64,000 nt of DNA, taken from NCBI RefSeq assembly GCF_001426525.1, contig NZ_LMEW01000036.1:195947-259946 (forward strand), read 5' to 3'. The notes under the pieces are model-generated. The model saw only the letters and a list, made by a program, of their open reading frames with translations, was not told where the DNA came from and made no database searches. Source of the DNA: Massilia sp. Root133 (lineage in GTDB: Bacteria > Pseudomonadota > Gammaproteobacteria > Burkholderiales > Burkholderiaceae_D). The position numbers and the translations under genes are program-made. Shown piece by piece: positions 53,145-61,632 of the stretch. Each line of letters opens with the position of its first letter. Position 1 is the stretch's first letter.

Positions 53145-53721
53145 ACGCGCGCTTGCGGCGCGCCATGAAGCCGAGCAGGCCGAGGCCGCCGAGCATCATT
53201 GCGTACGTCTGCGGTTCGGGCACGGCGGAGACCACCAGGTGCTCGCCCATCAGGCTGCCGACCTTTTTATTGCCGTCCGCGCCGAACATGGTCACCTTGA
53301 GCTGGGGCGACGTCGCGTCGACATTGCCGCCGGAGAAGGTGAACTGGAACACCATATCGTCCGTCAGGGCGACGTGTGCGCCGGAATAGCACAGCGACGT
53401 GCCGCCATGGCCGCCGCCCGTGCAGCCGTTCGCGTTCAGCTCGTTGCTGGACAGGCTCCAGTTCGACGCGCCGCCCGGCGCGGCCGTGAGCGACACGTTG
53501 TCGAAGCTGCCGAGGTCCTTCAACTGCAGGGCGCCGAGCGACGTGGCACCGGCCCAGCTGCCGGTCGGGTTGGCGGCGTCGACTTCGAGGGTCAGCATGT
53601 TGCCGGACCAGGATGACGTAAAGTCGACCCCCTGGAATTCGATCGTGCCGGCCTGCGCCGACGCGAGCGTGCCTGCGCCCAGCAGCGCCGCCAGCAGGGT
53701 AGTGCGGATGCGTGATGTCAT
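53143..53721 (-). CDS. PEP-CTERM exported protein 1
   Basis: 192 residues from ATG 53721 behind GGAGAG. Signal peptide MTSRIRTTLLAALLGAGTLASAQA, a beta-rich core (FTSSWSGNMLTLEVDAANPTGSWAGATSL, two cysteines in ELNANGCTGG and SLCYSG), then the sorting signal VPEPQTYAMMLGGLGLLGFMARRKRA. Such tails are cut by exosortase (EpsH) and usually occur with exopolysaccharide loci elsewhere in the genome. The core is clearly homologous to the next gene's. Confidence 0.9.
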   Translation of the reverse strand: MTSRIRTTLLAALLGAGTLASAQAGTIEFQGVDFTSSWSGNMLTLEVDAANPTGSWAGATSLGALQLKDLGSFDNVSLTAAPGGASNWSLSSNELNANGCTGGGHGGTSLCYSGAHVALTDDMVFQFTFSGGNVDATSPQLKVTMFGADGNKKVGSLMGEHLVVSAVPEPQTYAMMLGGLGLLGFMARRKRA

Positions 53722-53756
53722 GTTCTCTCCTTCCACGAAATGCAAGGACCCGACGG

Positions 53757-53800
53757 CTCGCGTCCTGCGAGACCGCCGGGCACATACGGATCAGATCCGT
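53757..53800 (-). promoter_or_regulatory. Structured leader of PEP-CTERM gene 1
   Basis: Two inverted repeats sit 36-80 bp upstream of the ATG: CTCGC/GCGAG (53757-53771, loop of 5) and ACGGATC/GATCCGT (53786-53800, separated by one base). The second is too tight to fold as RNA and looks like a DNA operator. It does not match the c-di-GMP riboswitch consensus. Confidence 0.35.
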
Positions 53801-53865
53801 GCCGCAAGGGTAGAAGGGGGCCCGATATGGCTCTGTTAGCCGACTAACTCATCGTTTGTAACAAC

Positions 53866-53900
53866 AACGCCCCGCCGGGCGCTGGGCCGGGCGGGGCGTT
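53866..53900 (-). terminator. Terminator of PEP-CTERM gene 2
   Basis: On the minus strand AACGCCCCGCC pairs with GGCGGGGCGTT (arms at 53890-53900 and 53866-53876), followed by GTTGTTACAAA. It separates the two PEP-CTERM genes into different transcripts. Confidence 0.65.
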
Positions 53901-53916
53901 CGGGGGAGGGGTGCGC

Positions 53917-54774
53917 TCAGCGCGGGCGGCGGCGCAGCACGAGGCCCATCAGGCCCAGGCCGCCCAGCAGCAGGGCGATGCTCTCCGGTTCCGGGACGTT
54001 CGCCGGGCCGGTGGCATTGCCGGATGGCGTTTGCACGACGTCGGGACCCTTGGCAGGGAGCGTGGACGGCAGGTCTTCCTGCGGGGGCAAGGCGGCCGGC
54101 GTGCCGGATGGGGAGGCGACGTCGGGCGTGCCGGTAGGCGTTTTCGTGTCGGCTGTCGTGTTGGTTTGCGTGCCGGCGGACGTGATCGGTGCGTCGGGGA
54201 TCACCGGAACGACCGGGGTGACCGGGGTGACCGGGGTGACCGGGGTGTCCGGCGCGGTCGGGGTGGACGGCGTCGTGGCCGGGGGCGATGCCGGCAGCAC
54301 CTGCGACAACAGCGAGCCCACCTTGTTGCCCCGGGCGTCGACGAACTCGACCTTCACGTGCGGCTCGTTCGTCGCGACGCTGGCGCCGTTGAACGTGAAC
54401 TTGAACACCATGTCGTCGACAAGCGCGATCTGCTGGCCGTAGAAGCACATGCGGCTGCCGGCCGCCCCGTTGCTCGTGCCGGAGCAGCCGGACGCTTTCA
54501 GTTCGGACGTCGACAGTTTCCACGCATCGGTCCCGCCCGGCCCGCCGGTCACGCTCACGCTGCTGTAGGTGCCCACGCCCTTGATCGCCAGCGCAGCGAG
54601 GCCCGTCGCGCCGCTCCACCCGCCGCTGCGCTGCGCGGCGTCGATTTCCAGCGTCAGCACATTGCCGCTCCAGTTCGACGTGAAAGTCACGCCGTCCGTC
54701 GTCAGGATACCGGCGTGGGCCGTCATCGTCGTAGCGGCCAGCACGGCAGCCAGTGCGGTCAATCGCAGTGTCAT
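53917..54774 (-). CDS. PEP-CTERM exported protein 2, with Pro/Thr spacer
   Basis: 285 residues. Signal peptide MTLRLTALAAVLAATTMTAHA, a core of about 150 residues that is homologous to protein 1 (FTSNWSGNVLTLEIDAA, ELKASGCSG, DDMVFKFTF, GNKVGSLLSQ), then a 95-residue P/T/S/A-rich spacer including four TPV units, and the sorting tail VPEPESIALLLGGLGLMGLVLRRRPR. The spacer is the main difference from protein 1 and would hold the core away from the membrane or be glycosylated. Same strand, 195 bp from gene 1. Confidence 0.9.
   Translation of the reverse strand: MTLRLTALAAVLAATTMTAHAGILTTDGVTFTSNWSGNVLTLEIDAAQRSGGWSGATGLAALAIKGVGTYSSVSVTGGPGGTDAWKLSTSELKASGCSGTSNGAAGSRMCFYGQQIALVDDMVFKFTFNGASVATNEPHVKVEFVDARGNKVGSLLSQVLPASPPATTPSTPTAPDTPVTPVTPVTPVVPVIPDAPITSAGTQTNTTADTKTPTGTPDVASPSGTPAALPPQEDLPSTLPAKGPDVVQTPSGNATGPANVPEPESIALLLGGLGLMGLVLRRRPR
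54211..54246 (-). repeat. Four perfect 9-bp tandem repeats in PEP-CTERM gene 2
   Basis: The plus-strand unit GACCGGGGT occurs four times in a row, encoding Thr-Pro-Val on the minus strand. Being a multiple of 3, copy-number change would vary spacer length without frameshift. Confidence 0.9.
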
Positions 54775-55208
54775 CGGTTGTCTCTTTCGGGAATGTAGAA
54801 ATTGCTCTTAAGAATCTAATAATGGTGCTCGGAAATTATTGTCTCCCGATTTGATGCAAATCGTCAATTTGTGATTATTTATGACGGGATTAGTGTTGTT
54901 TAATCAGACAAAATTGTCAGATTTGCGGCAGTATTTACGGAATGCTTTGCGGAAACAACGTGGTGTATTTCACATTATGAAAACTGGTCCGTGCATGTGA
55001 AAAGCGCACAAGACGCACCTGCCCGGCAGTTTCCATTGTAAGAAATATGTTCCCGTATCATGAAATATGGGTTGTAAGCATATGATTTTAAAAGAAATAA
55101 AAATCGTCATATGTCTTATATAAGAGTATTGGTGCTGCGCACAACCGGCGCTATGATGTTTCTAACGGAATCACTGTCCAACCCCGTCTTTTCAATCAGG
55201 AGAACACC
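54775..55208 (+). promoter_or_regulatory. AT-rich divergent region with inverted repeats ahead of aceA
   Basis: 434 bp without a gene, markedly more AT-rich than its surroundings. CATATGA (55079-55085) and TCATATG (55107-55113) form an inverted repeat, directly followed by the palindrome TCTTATATAAGA (55114-55125), about 85 bp ahead of the aceA start. GAAATATG occurs twice just upstream (about 55043-55072). These are plausible regulator sites for isocitrate lyase or the divergent PEP-CTERM gene. The rest shows nothing I can name. Confidence 0.45.
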
Positions 55209-56507
55209 ATGGCAACTCGTGAACAGCAAATCGCCGCCCTGCAACAGGATTGGGAGTCCAACCCGCGCTGGAAAGGTATCTCTCGCAATTACACGGCGGA
55301 AGATGTCGTACGGCTGCGAGGCTCCGTGCAGATCGAACATACGCTGGCGCGGCGCGGCGCCGAGAAGCTGTGGAACCTGATCAACAACGAGCCGTACGTG
55401 AACGCCCTGGGCGCGCTGACGGGCAACCAGGCCATGCAACAGGTCAAGGCCGGGCTGAAAGCCATCTACCTGTCGGGCTGGCAGGTTGCCGGCGACGCCA
55501 ACCTGGCCGGCGAGATGTATCCGGACCAGTCGCTGTACCCGGCCAATTCGGTGCCGATGGTCGTCAAGCGCATCAACAACACGTTCCAGCGCGCCGACCA
55601 GATCCAGTGGTCGGAAGGCAAGGACGACGTCGATTACTTCGCCCCGATCGTGGCCGATGCGGAAGCAGGCTTCGGCGGCGTGCTGAACGCTTTCGAGCTG
55701 ATGAAATCCATGATCGAAGCGGGCGCGGCCGGCGTGCACTTCGAAGACCAGTTGGCCTCCGTCAAGAAATGCGGCCATATGGGGGGCAAGGTGCTCGTGC
55801 CGACGCGCGAAGCCGTGGAAAAGCTGACGGCGGCCCGCCTCGCGGCCGACGTGATGGGCACGCCGACGATCCTCGTCGCCCGCACGGACGCCGAAGCGGC
55901 CGACCTGCTGACGGCCGACGTCGACGCGAACGACAAGCCGTTCTGCACGGGCGAACGCACGGTAGAGGGTTTCTTCCGCGTGAAGCCGGGCGTCGACCAG
56001 GCGATCGCGCGGGGCCTCGCCTATGCGCCGTACGCCGACCTCGTGTGGTGCGAGACGGGCAAGCCCGACCTGGAATTCGCCAAGCGCTTCGCCGACGCCA
56101 TCCATGCGAAATTCCCGGGCAAGATGCTCGCGTATAACTGCTCGCCGTCGTTCAACTGGAAGAAGAACCTGGACGACGCGACGATCGCCAAGTTCCAGAA
56201 AGAGCTGGGCGCGATGGGCTACAAATTCCAGTTCATCACGCTGGCCGGCTTCCATGCGCTGAACTACAGCATGTTCAACCTGGCGCACGGCTATGCGCGC
56301 CGCGGCATGTCGGCCTTCGTCGAGTTGCAGGAAGCGGAATTCTCCGCCGCCGACAAGGGCTTCACGGCCGTCAAGCACCAGCGCGAAGTGGGCACCGGCT
56401 ACTTCGACGCCGTGACCCAGACGATCCAGCAGCACCAGAGCTCGACGACGGCGCTGCACGGCTCGACCGAGGACGAACAATTCTTCGACGAAAAACAAGT
56501 CGCCTGA
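55209..56507 (+). CDS. aceA: Isocitrate lyase AceA
   Basis: 432 residues. First enzyme of the glyoxylate bypass, splitting isocitrate to glyoxylate and succinate. Contains the catalytic KKCGHMGGK near 186-194, VARTDAEAADLL and AYNCSPSFNWKKNL. AGGAGAAC precedes the ATG. Malate synthase is not adjacent. Complete. Confidence 0.97.
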   Translation: MATREQQIAALQQDWESNPRWKGISRNYTAEDVVRLRGSVQIEHTLARRGAEKLWNLINNEPYVNALGALTGNQAMQQVKAGLKAIYLSGWQVAGDANLAGEMYPDQSLYPANSVPMVVKRINNTFQRADQIQWSEGKDDVDYFAPIVADAEAGFGGVLNAFELMKSMIEAGAAGVHFEDQLASVKKCGHMGGKVLVPTREAVEKLTAARLAADVMGTPTILVARTDAEAADLLTADVDANDKPFCTGERTVEGFFRVKPGVDQAIARGLAYAPYADLVWCETGKPDLEFAKRFADAIHAKFPGKMLAYNCSPSFNWKKNLDDATIAKFQKELGAMGYKFQFITLAGFHALNYSMFNLAHGYARRGMSAFVELQEAEFSAADKGFTAVKHQREVGTGYFDAVTQTIQQHQSSTTALHGSTEDEQFFDEKQVA

Positions 56508-56549
56508 GCGCCGGCGCGTAACCTTCCTCCACCCATCCTCGCGATGGTC

Positions 56550-56585
56550 TGCCGCAGTGGCCACAAGCCGCTGCGGCATTTTTGT
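56550..56585 (+). terminator. Intrinsic terminator after aceA
   Basis: TGCCGCAG (56550-56557) pairs with CTGCGGCA (56571-56578), then TTTTTGTTT. Confidence 0.9.
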
Positions 56586-56593
56586 TTCCAAAC

Positions 56594-56806
56594 TTCGGGG
56601 TCAGGTCCCATTTCGCTCCGAATTCGGGGTCAGAGCACATTTGCGATCAATGTCCGGATGTGCAAGAAGTTTCGCCATCCCGGCGTGGTGCGCCGACTGT
56701 CCCCTTAAACGCGTCGCCGTCACGAGTAGAAATCATCTACAGGAAATTTCACCTAAAAGTGCTCTGACCCCGAATTTTGCCGAAAATGTGCTCTGACCCC
56801 GAATTT
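56594..56806 (+). repeat. Inverted GGGGTCAGAGC repeats flanking about 120 bp
   Basis: Left side: TTCGGGGTCAGGTCCCATTT (56594-56613) and TTCGGGGTCAGAGCACATTT (from 56623). Right side, inverted: AAGTGCTCTGACCCCGAATT (from 56758) and AATGTGCTCTGACCCCGAAT (from 56785). Between them (56645-56757) is sequence without a recognisable gene. The arrangement looks like a remnant of a small mobile palindromic unit; it fills most of the gap between aceA and rlmJ. Confidence 0.8.
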
Positions 56807-56902
56807 GGGCTGTTGGGGTCGAGACGTATCTGAGGGATAATGGCGGTTGGCCCGCATCAGCGATCGCACCGCGGGCGCCGCATCAACCAGATTGGAATCT
56901 CT

Positions 56903-58015
56903 ATGTTCAGCTACCGCCACGCCTTCCACGCGGGTAATCACGCCGATGTCCTGAAGCACTTTATCCAGGTTCAGTTGCACAAATACATGAACCAGAAAGA
57001 CACGGCCTACACCTATATCGACACCCATGCCGGTGCCGGCGTGTACGCGCTCGACAGTGCGCAGGCGGTCAGGAGTGGCGAATACATCGACGGCATCGGG
57101 CGCCTGTGGGGGCGCGACGACCTGCCGCCGGCGCTGGCCGAGTACGTGGACCTCGTAGGCAAGTTGAACCCAAGCGGCAAGCTGCGCTGGTATCCCGGTT
57201 CGCCGTGGGTCGCGGATGCCGAGGCGCGCCTGGAGGATCGCCTGCGCCTGTTCGAACTGCATCCGGCCGACATCAGGGTGCTGGCGGAGAATGTCCGCAA
57301 GCTGGAGGCGCACCACGCGGAGCAGGGCGAGCGTGCGCGCGGTCGCCGCATCCTCGTCGAGCACGCGGACGGTTTCCACGGCCTGAAGGCGCTGCTGCCG
57401 CCGCCGTCGCGCCGGGCGCTGGTGCTCATCGATCCGCCGTACGAAGTCAAGCTCGACTACAAGCACGTGCGCGATGCGCTCGACGAGGCGCTCAAGCGCT
57501 TCCCGGCGGGCATGTATGCGGTCTGGTATCCGGTGCTGCAGCGCATGGAATCGCGCCAGTTTGCCGATCGCCTGAAGCGCCTGCCGGCCAAGGAATGGCT
57601 GCATGTGACGTTGAGTGTGGCCGGCCCGCGCGCCGACGGCAACGGCCTGCACAGCAGCGGCATGTTCATCCTGAATCCGCCGTACACGCTGGAGGCGACG
57701 TTGCGCGAGACGATGCCGTATCTCGTGCAGGTGCTGGGCCAGGACAGTGGTGCAACGTTCCGTATTGAAAAAGGCACGCAGGTCACCGGCACGGTGCCGG
57801 CCCTGGGCGGTCCCCGCAAGCCGGTGGGCAATGCGCGCCGCGCGAGCCCGCTGTCCGGCGGCGGCAGCCTGCGCTTGCCGGGCCAGCCGTTCGGCGACGA
57901 TCCACGTCCGCGCAAGGAAGGCGAGGGCGCCGAAGGACGTCCGCGCACCCCGCGCACGGAGGCCAAACCGGCACCGCGCGGTCCGGCCAAACGCAGCGGA
58001 TCGGGCCGTTCCTGA
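56903..58015 (+). CDS. rlmJ: 23S rRNA A2030 N6-methyltransferase RlmJ
   Basis: 370 residues from ATG 56903 (MFSYRHAFHAGNHADVLKH, the family's invariant start). Catalytic DPPY at 177-180 and GMFILNPPYTLE near 253. The enzyme part ends near residue 295, the normal length; the remaining 75 residues are a disordered G/P/R/K-rich extension (for example RPRKEGEGAEGRPRTPRTEAK), probably RNA-binding, which most family members lack. Confidence 0.95.
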   Translation: MFSYRHAFHAGNHADVLKHFIQVQLHKYMNQKDTAYTYIDTHAGAGVYALDSAQAVRSGEYIDGIGRLWGRDDLPPALAEYVDLVGKLNPSGKLRWYPGSPWVADAEARLEDRLRLFELHPADIRVLAENVRKLEAHHAEQGERARGRRILVEHADGFHGLKALLPPPSRRALVLIDPPYEVKLDYKHVRDALDEALKRFPAGMYAVWYPVLQRMESRQFADRLKRLPAKEWLHVTLSVAGPRADGNGLHSSGMFILNPPYTLEATLRETMPYLVQVLGQDSGATFRIEKGTQVTGTVPALGGPRKPVGNARRASPLSGGGSLRLPGQPFGDDPRPRKEGEGAEGRPRTPRTEAKPAPRGPAKRSGSGRS

Positions 58016-58030
58016 TCCTTTTCGCATCGA

Positions 58031-58064
58031 TCGTTTCTGACAGGCACAACTATGTCTGAAACGA
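58031..58064 (+). terminator. Inverted repeat after rlmJ
   Basis: TCGTTTCTGACA (58031-58042) and TGTCTGAAACGA (58053-58064) pair with one mismatch around a 10-nt loop; only TTTG follows. Either a weak terminator or an operator for the next gene. Confidence 0.4.
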
Positions 58065-58178
58065 TTTGATACGATGTCGAAATGTAAAGACTTCCCGTCT
58101 GTAGTATAGTCGGACCGATATTCCGGCCAGACCGGATCCGGCACGCATGGTGCGTGCCGTCGTTTCAGGAGTTTTTAC

Positions 58179-59453
58179 ATGCAAGCGGTAGCAACGGCAG
58201 CCACGTCCACGCCGTCCGACGAATTCTTTCTGGCGCGCCAGCCCATCCTCGGACGCGACCAGAAACTGGTGGCGTTCGAGTTGCTGTTTCGCGCCGCGCC
58301 GGAGCATGAGGACGCGCAGCTGACCGATTATGCCGCCGCCACCGCCGCCGTGATCTCCCATGCGTCACAACTGGGGATGAAGCAGGTGGTGGGCGAGCAG
58401 GTTGCCTTCGTCAATGTCGACGAGGTCGTGCTGATGAGCGATTTCGTCCGATTCCTGCCTCCCGATAAGGTCATTCTGGAAATCCTTGAAACCGTCCGTC
58501 CCACCACGGCCTTGCTGGCCCGTGTGCGGGAGTTGAAAGAGCTCGGCTTCAAGTTCGCACTCGACGATGTTATAGGCCATTCCGAGCAGGTAAGCAAGCT
58601 GATGAGCCTCGTGGACATCATCAAGATCGACTTGCAGGGTGTCGGGCGCGACGAGCTTGCCGAGCTCGTCCGCACCGTGCGCGGGCCGCACCAGAAGCTG
58701 CTCGCGGAAAAGGTCGAGACGATCGAGGAATTCGAGTTATGCATGGAACTCGGCTTCGAATACTTCCAGGGCTATTACTTTGCGCGCCCCGCGATCCTGT
58801 CCGGCAAGAAGATCACGCCGTCCGAGCTCGTGCTGCTGCGCCTGTTCGATCTCATTCATTCGCAAGCCGACAACGACGCGATCGAGGCGGCCGTCAAGCG
58901 CGACCCGTTGCTGAGCCTGAACCTGCTGCGCCTCGTGAACGGTCACCTGGTCGGCACGGGCGCGCCGCAGGTCGAGTCGATTTCGCAGGCGCTCGTCCAG
59001 CTCGGCCGCAGCCAGTTGCAGCGCTGGGTGCAGATCCTGTTGTACAGCGGCCCGGAGGGGCACGTCGAACTGAGTTCGCCGTTGCTGCAGATGGCGACGA
59101 CGCGCGGCCGCCTGCTCGAGCTGATGACGCTGACCCTGCGTCCGGGCGACGTGGCCGGCGCGAATACCGCCTTTACGGTCGGCATCATGTCGCTGATGGA
59201 TGCGTTGTTCGACGTGCCGATGCGCGAGATCTTCGATAAGGTCGACCTGTCGCGCGACGTCCGCGCCGCGCTGCTGGAGCGCGACGGCGACTATGGCGCC
59301 ATGCTCAGCGTGGCGGAAGCGCTGGAGCATGCGGAGCCGGGCCGCAACCTGGCGGCCGCGCTGGACCGGCTCGGGCTGTCGGTGAAACAGGTGCGCGACA
59401 TCGAACTGGCCGCGTTCGGCTGGGTGCGCGAACTCGGCGCCGAGGTGCACTGA
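58179..59453 (+). CDS. EAL-HDOD signalling protein
   Basis: 424 residues. N-terminal EAL-like fold with FLARQPILGRDQKLVAFELLFR, LDDVIGHSEQ, KIDLQG, AEKVET and YFQGYYFARP; EAL reads ELL and several metal ligands are altered, so c-di-GMP hydrolysis is doubtful. C-terminal HDOD domain from about residue 215 (DAIEAAVKRDPLLSLNLLRLVN). Better preserved than the relative at 12575. AGGAG precedes the ATG. Confidence 0.88.
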   Translation: MQAVATAATSTPSDEFFLARQPILGRDQKLVAFELLFRAAPEHEDAQLTDYAAATAAVISHASQLGMKQVVGEQVAFVNVDEVVLMSDFVRFLPPDKVILEILETVRPTTALLARVRELKELGFKFALDDVIGHSEQVSKLMSLVDIIKIDLQGVGRDELAELVRTVRGPHQKLLAEKVETIEEFELCMELGFEYFQGYYFARPAILSGKKITPSELVLLRLFDLIHSQADNDAIEAAVKRDPLLSLNLLRLVNGHLVGTGAPQVESISQALVQLGRSQLQRWVQILLYSGPEGHVELSSPLLQMATTRGRLLELMTLTLRPGDVAGANTAFTVGIMSLMDALFDVPMREIFDKVDLSRDVRAALLERDGDYGAMLSVAEALEHAEPGRNLAAALDRLGLSVKQVRDIELAAFGWVRELGAEVH

Positions 59454-59456
59454 CCT

Positions 59457-60209
59457 CTACGATTGCGCGAGGAACAGGAAGACGGTCGGCTTCTTGTGGA
59501 AGTCCGGCGCCTGGCCGGACGCCAGTTGCGCCTTCCACTTCGCGGCCGTCTGCGTCCGCACGGTTTCCGTCGTCAGCGACAGATCGGTCGCCACGCACAC
59601 CAGCGTGCCCGGCTGGCAGCTGGTGATGAGGGCTTCCAGCATCGCACCGTTGCGGTACGGCGTCTCGATCAGCAACTGCGTCTGTTTCTCGCTGCGCGAG
59701 CGCTGCTCCAGTTGCTGGATGCGCTTGGTGCGCTGGCCGGCGTCCGTCGGCAGGTAGCCGTTGAATGCGAAGCTCTGGCCGTTCAGGCCGCTCGCCATGA
59801 CGGCCAGCAGCAGCGACGATGGTCCCACGAGCGGACGCACGGGCACGCCGTGCTGGTGCGCGAGCCGGACGAGGTCGGCACCCGGATCCGCGACGGCCGG
59901 CACGCCCGCTTCCGACACGAGGCCCGCGTCGCGTCCCTCCAGCAGCGGCGCGAGCAGCGCGGCCAGCGCCTGTGGCGGGGTGTTTACATTGAGTTCCGCG
60001 ATCTGAATCTCTTGCAGCGGGCGCGCGAGCGGATGGTCGATGGCGACCAGTTTCAGGAAGGCGCGCGCCGTCTTGGCGTTCTCGGCCACGAAATATTCGA
60101 GCTTGCTGGCGATGTCCTGCACCTGCTCGGGCAGGATGTGGGATAGCGCGTGCGGTGCGGCCTCGGTCGGGCCGAGGGTGTTCGGAATCAGGTAGAGCGT
60201 ACCGGGCAT
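59457..60209 (-). CDS. RsmI-like SAM-dependent methyltransferase
   Basis: 250 residues with the tetrapyrrole-methylase fold: GTLYLIPNTLGP, EGRDAGLVSEAGVPAVADPGADLVRLAHQHGVPVRPLVGPSSLLLAVMASG and the C-terminal ETPYRNGAMLEALI. The family includes RsmI, which methylates the 2'-OH of C1402 in 16S rRNA, but this version differs enough that the target is unproven. It starts just after yceF (5 bp) on the same strand. Confidence 0.82.
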   Translation of the reverse strand: MPGTLYLIPNTLGPTEAAPHALSHILPEQVQDIASKLEYFVAENAKTARAFLKLVAIDHPLARPLQEIQIAELNVNTPPQALAALLAPLLEGRDAGLVSEAGVPAVADPGADLVRLAHQHGVPVRPLVGPSSLLLAVMASGLNGQSFAFNGYLPTDAGQRTKRIQQLEQRSRSEKQTQLLIETPYRNGAMLEALITSCQPGTLVCVATDLSLTTETVRTQTAAKWKAQLASGQAPDFHKKPTVFLFLAQS

Positions 60210-60214
60210 GGTTG

Positions 60215-60820
60215 TTATTGTTGGAGATTAAAAAATGGCATGCCGGCGCGCCGCAGCATGCCGGTCAGGGCGATCAGGGGCAGGCCGGTGAGGGCGGTCG
60301 GATCGCTGCTGTCGATGCGTTCGAGCAGGGCGATGCCGAGTCCCTCGTTCTTGGCGCTGCCGGCGCAGTCGTAAGGCTGCTCGATGCGCAGATAGGCGTC
60401 CAGATCGGCATCCGGCAGGTCGCGGAACGTCACGAACACCTGGATATTCTCGACCTGCGCCGTGCCTGTGCGACCGTCCCACAGGCACAGGGCCGTATGG
60501 AATATGACGCGGCGGCCGCGCATCATCTGCAATTGGGCGAGGGCGCGGGCGTGGTCGCCCGGCTTGCCGATCTGGATGCCGTCCAGCGTGGCCACCTGGT
60601 CCGAGCCGATCACCAGGGCATCGGGGTTCTCGAGGGCGACGGCCGCGGCCTTCGCGCGGGCCAGGCGCAATGCCGTCGCCTGCGGCGTTTCACCTGGATG
60701 CGGGGTCTCGTCGATGTCGGGCGCGATCGCTTCGAACGGCAGGTGCAGGCGACCGAGCAGCTCGCGCCGGTAGGCGGAACTGGAGGCCAGGATGAGGCGC
60801 GGCAGGGTGGAGCTTGGCAT
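60215..60820 (-). CDS. yceF: Maf/YceF nucleotide pyrophosphatase
   Basis: 201-residue house-cleaning enzyme that hydrolyses modified nucleoside triphosphates; the YceF branch prefers 7-methyl-GTP. LILASSSAYRRELLGRL, DIDETPHPGETP and VIGSDQVATLDG (catalytic Asp) are intact. Divergent from yceD, as part of the conserved yceF/yceD/rpmF/plsX/fabH neighbourhood. Confidence 0.93.
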   Translation of the reverse strand: MPSSTLPRLILASSSAYRRELLGRLHLPFEAIAPDIDETPHPGETPQATALRLARAKAAAVALENPDALVIGSDQVATLDGIQIGKPGDHARALAQLQMMRGRRVIFHTALCLWDGRTGTAQVENIQVFVTFRDLPDADLDAYLRIEQPYDCAGSAKNEGLGIALLERIDSSDPTALTGLPLIALTGMLRRAGMPFFNLQQ

Positions 60821-60925
60821 CGATTTTCGTAAATAAAACAGGAAGATAGCGCTTTGTGAGGAAGTCTTTGACTACGCGGGCAGAAGCCTGCTATTATCGC
60901 AGGTTTTCCGGGGATGTTTTTCCAA

Positions 60926-61423
60926 ATGAGCGCTTTTGTCATCGACGCCTTTGAATTTTGTCGGAACAACGGCCATCGTGAAGGCGTCACGCCGGTGGCG
61001 GAAATGAATCGCCTTGCGGCCGATTGCGCCGACAAGTCCGGCGAGATCGCCTGGACCATCGAAGGTGGCCAGACCCGCCAGGGGTATCCGATGCTGACGC
61101 TGTCCGTCTCCGGTACCGTGCAGCTGGTCTGCCAGCGCTGCCTGACCCCGTTCGGCTACGAGCTCGATTCGTCGACCGTGCTGGTGCTGGGCAAGGACGA
61201 CAAGGAAGCGGACGAGATCGAGGAAATCCTCGACGATGAAAGTATCGACGTGATCGTCGGCAGCCACGCCTGCGACATCCGCGATTTGCTGGAAGATGAA
61301 GCCCTGCTGGCCCTGCCGCAGGCACCGAAACACGAGGTGTGCCCCGATACCAAGCTGCTGGACGCCATCAAGTCCGAGAAGGTATCGCCGTTCGCGGCAC
61401 TGAAGAGCCTCAAATCTGAATAA
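60926..61423 (+). CDS. yceD: YceD / DUF177 large-subunit rRNA accumulation protein
   Basis: 165 residues from ATG 60926 (MSAFVIDAFEFCR); an ATG 12 nt earlier abuts its GGGG directly and is less likely. The motif LVCQRCLTPFGYEL holds the conserved cysteines of the family, and HACDIRDLLEDEALLALP follows. It acts in 23S rRNA processing or stability and is always next to rpmF. The 209-bp gap to rpmF contains a small hairpin GCTACC/GGTAGC (about 61439-61454) and no gene. Confidence 0.93.
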   Translation: MSAFVIDAFEFCRNNGHREGVTPVAEMNRLAADCADKSGEIAWTIEGGQTRQGYPMLTLSVSGTVQLVCQRCLTPFGYELDSSTVLVLGKDDKEADEIEEILDDESIDVIVGSHACDIRDLLEDEALLALPQAPKHEVCPDTKLLDAIKSEKVSPFAALKSLKSE

Positions 61424-61632
61424 AAGAATTGCAGTGGGTGCTACCTCCGGGTAGCATTCGCAGCGTCAAAACGTGTCAAACGCGTGCAGCTCGAGTATTG
61501 AGTCATCGTTGTAAGGCAGCGTTAAACATGTCGGCAATGGCAGTCCAACGTTATTGCCGCTGGGATACTCGATGCGCATGTACTTGCAAGTCGAATGTGT
61601 TAGAATTTTAGAACTTAAGTTTAGGAGTCATC

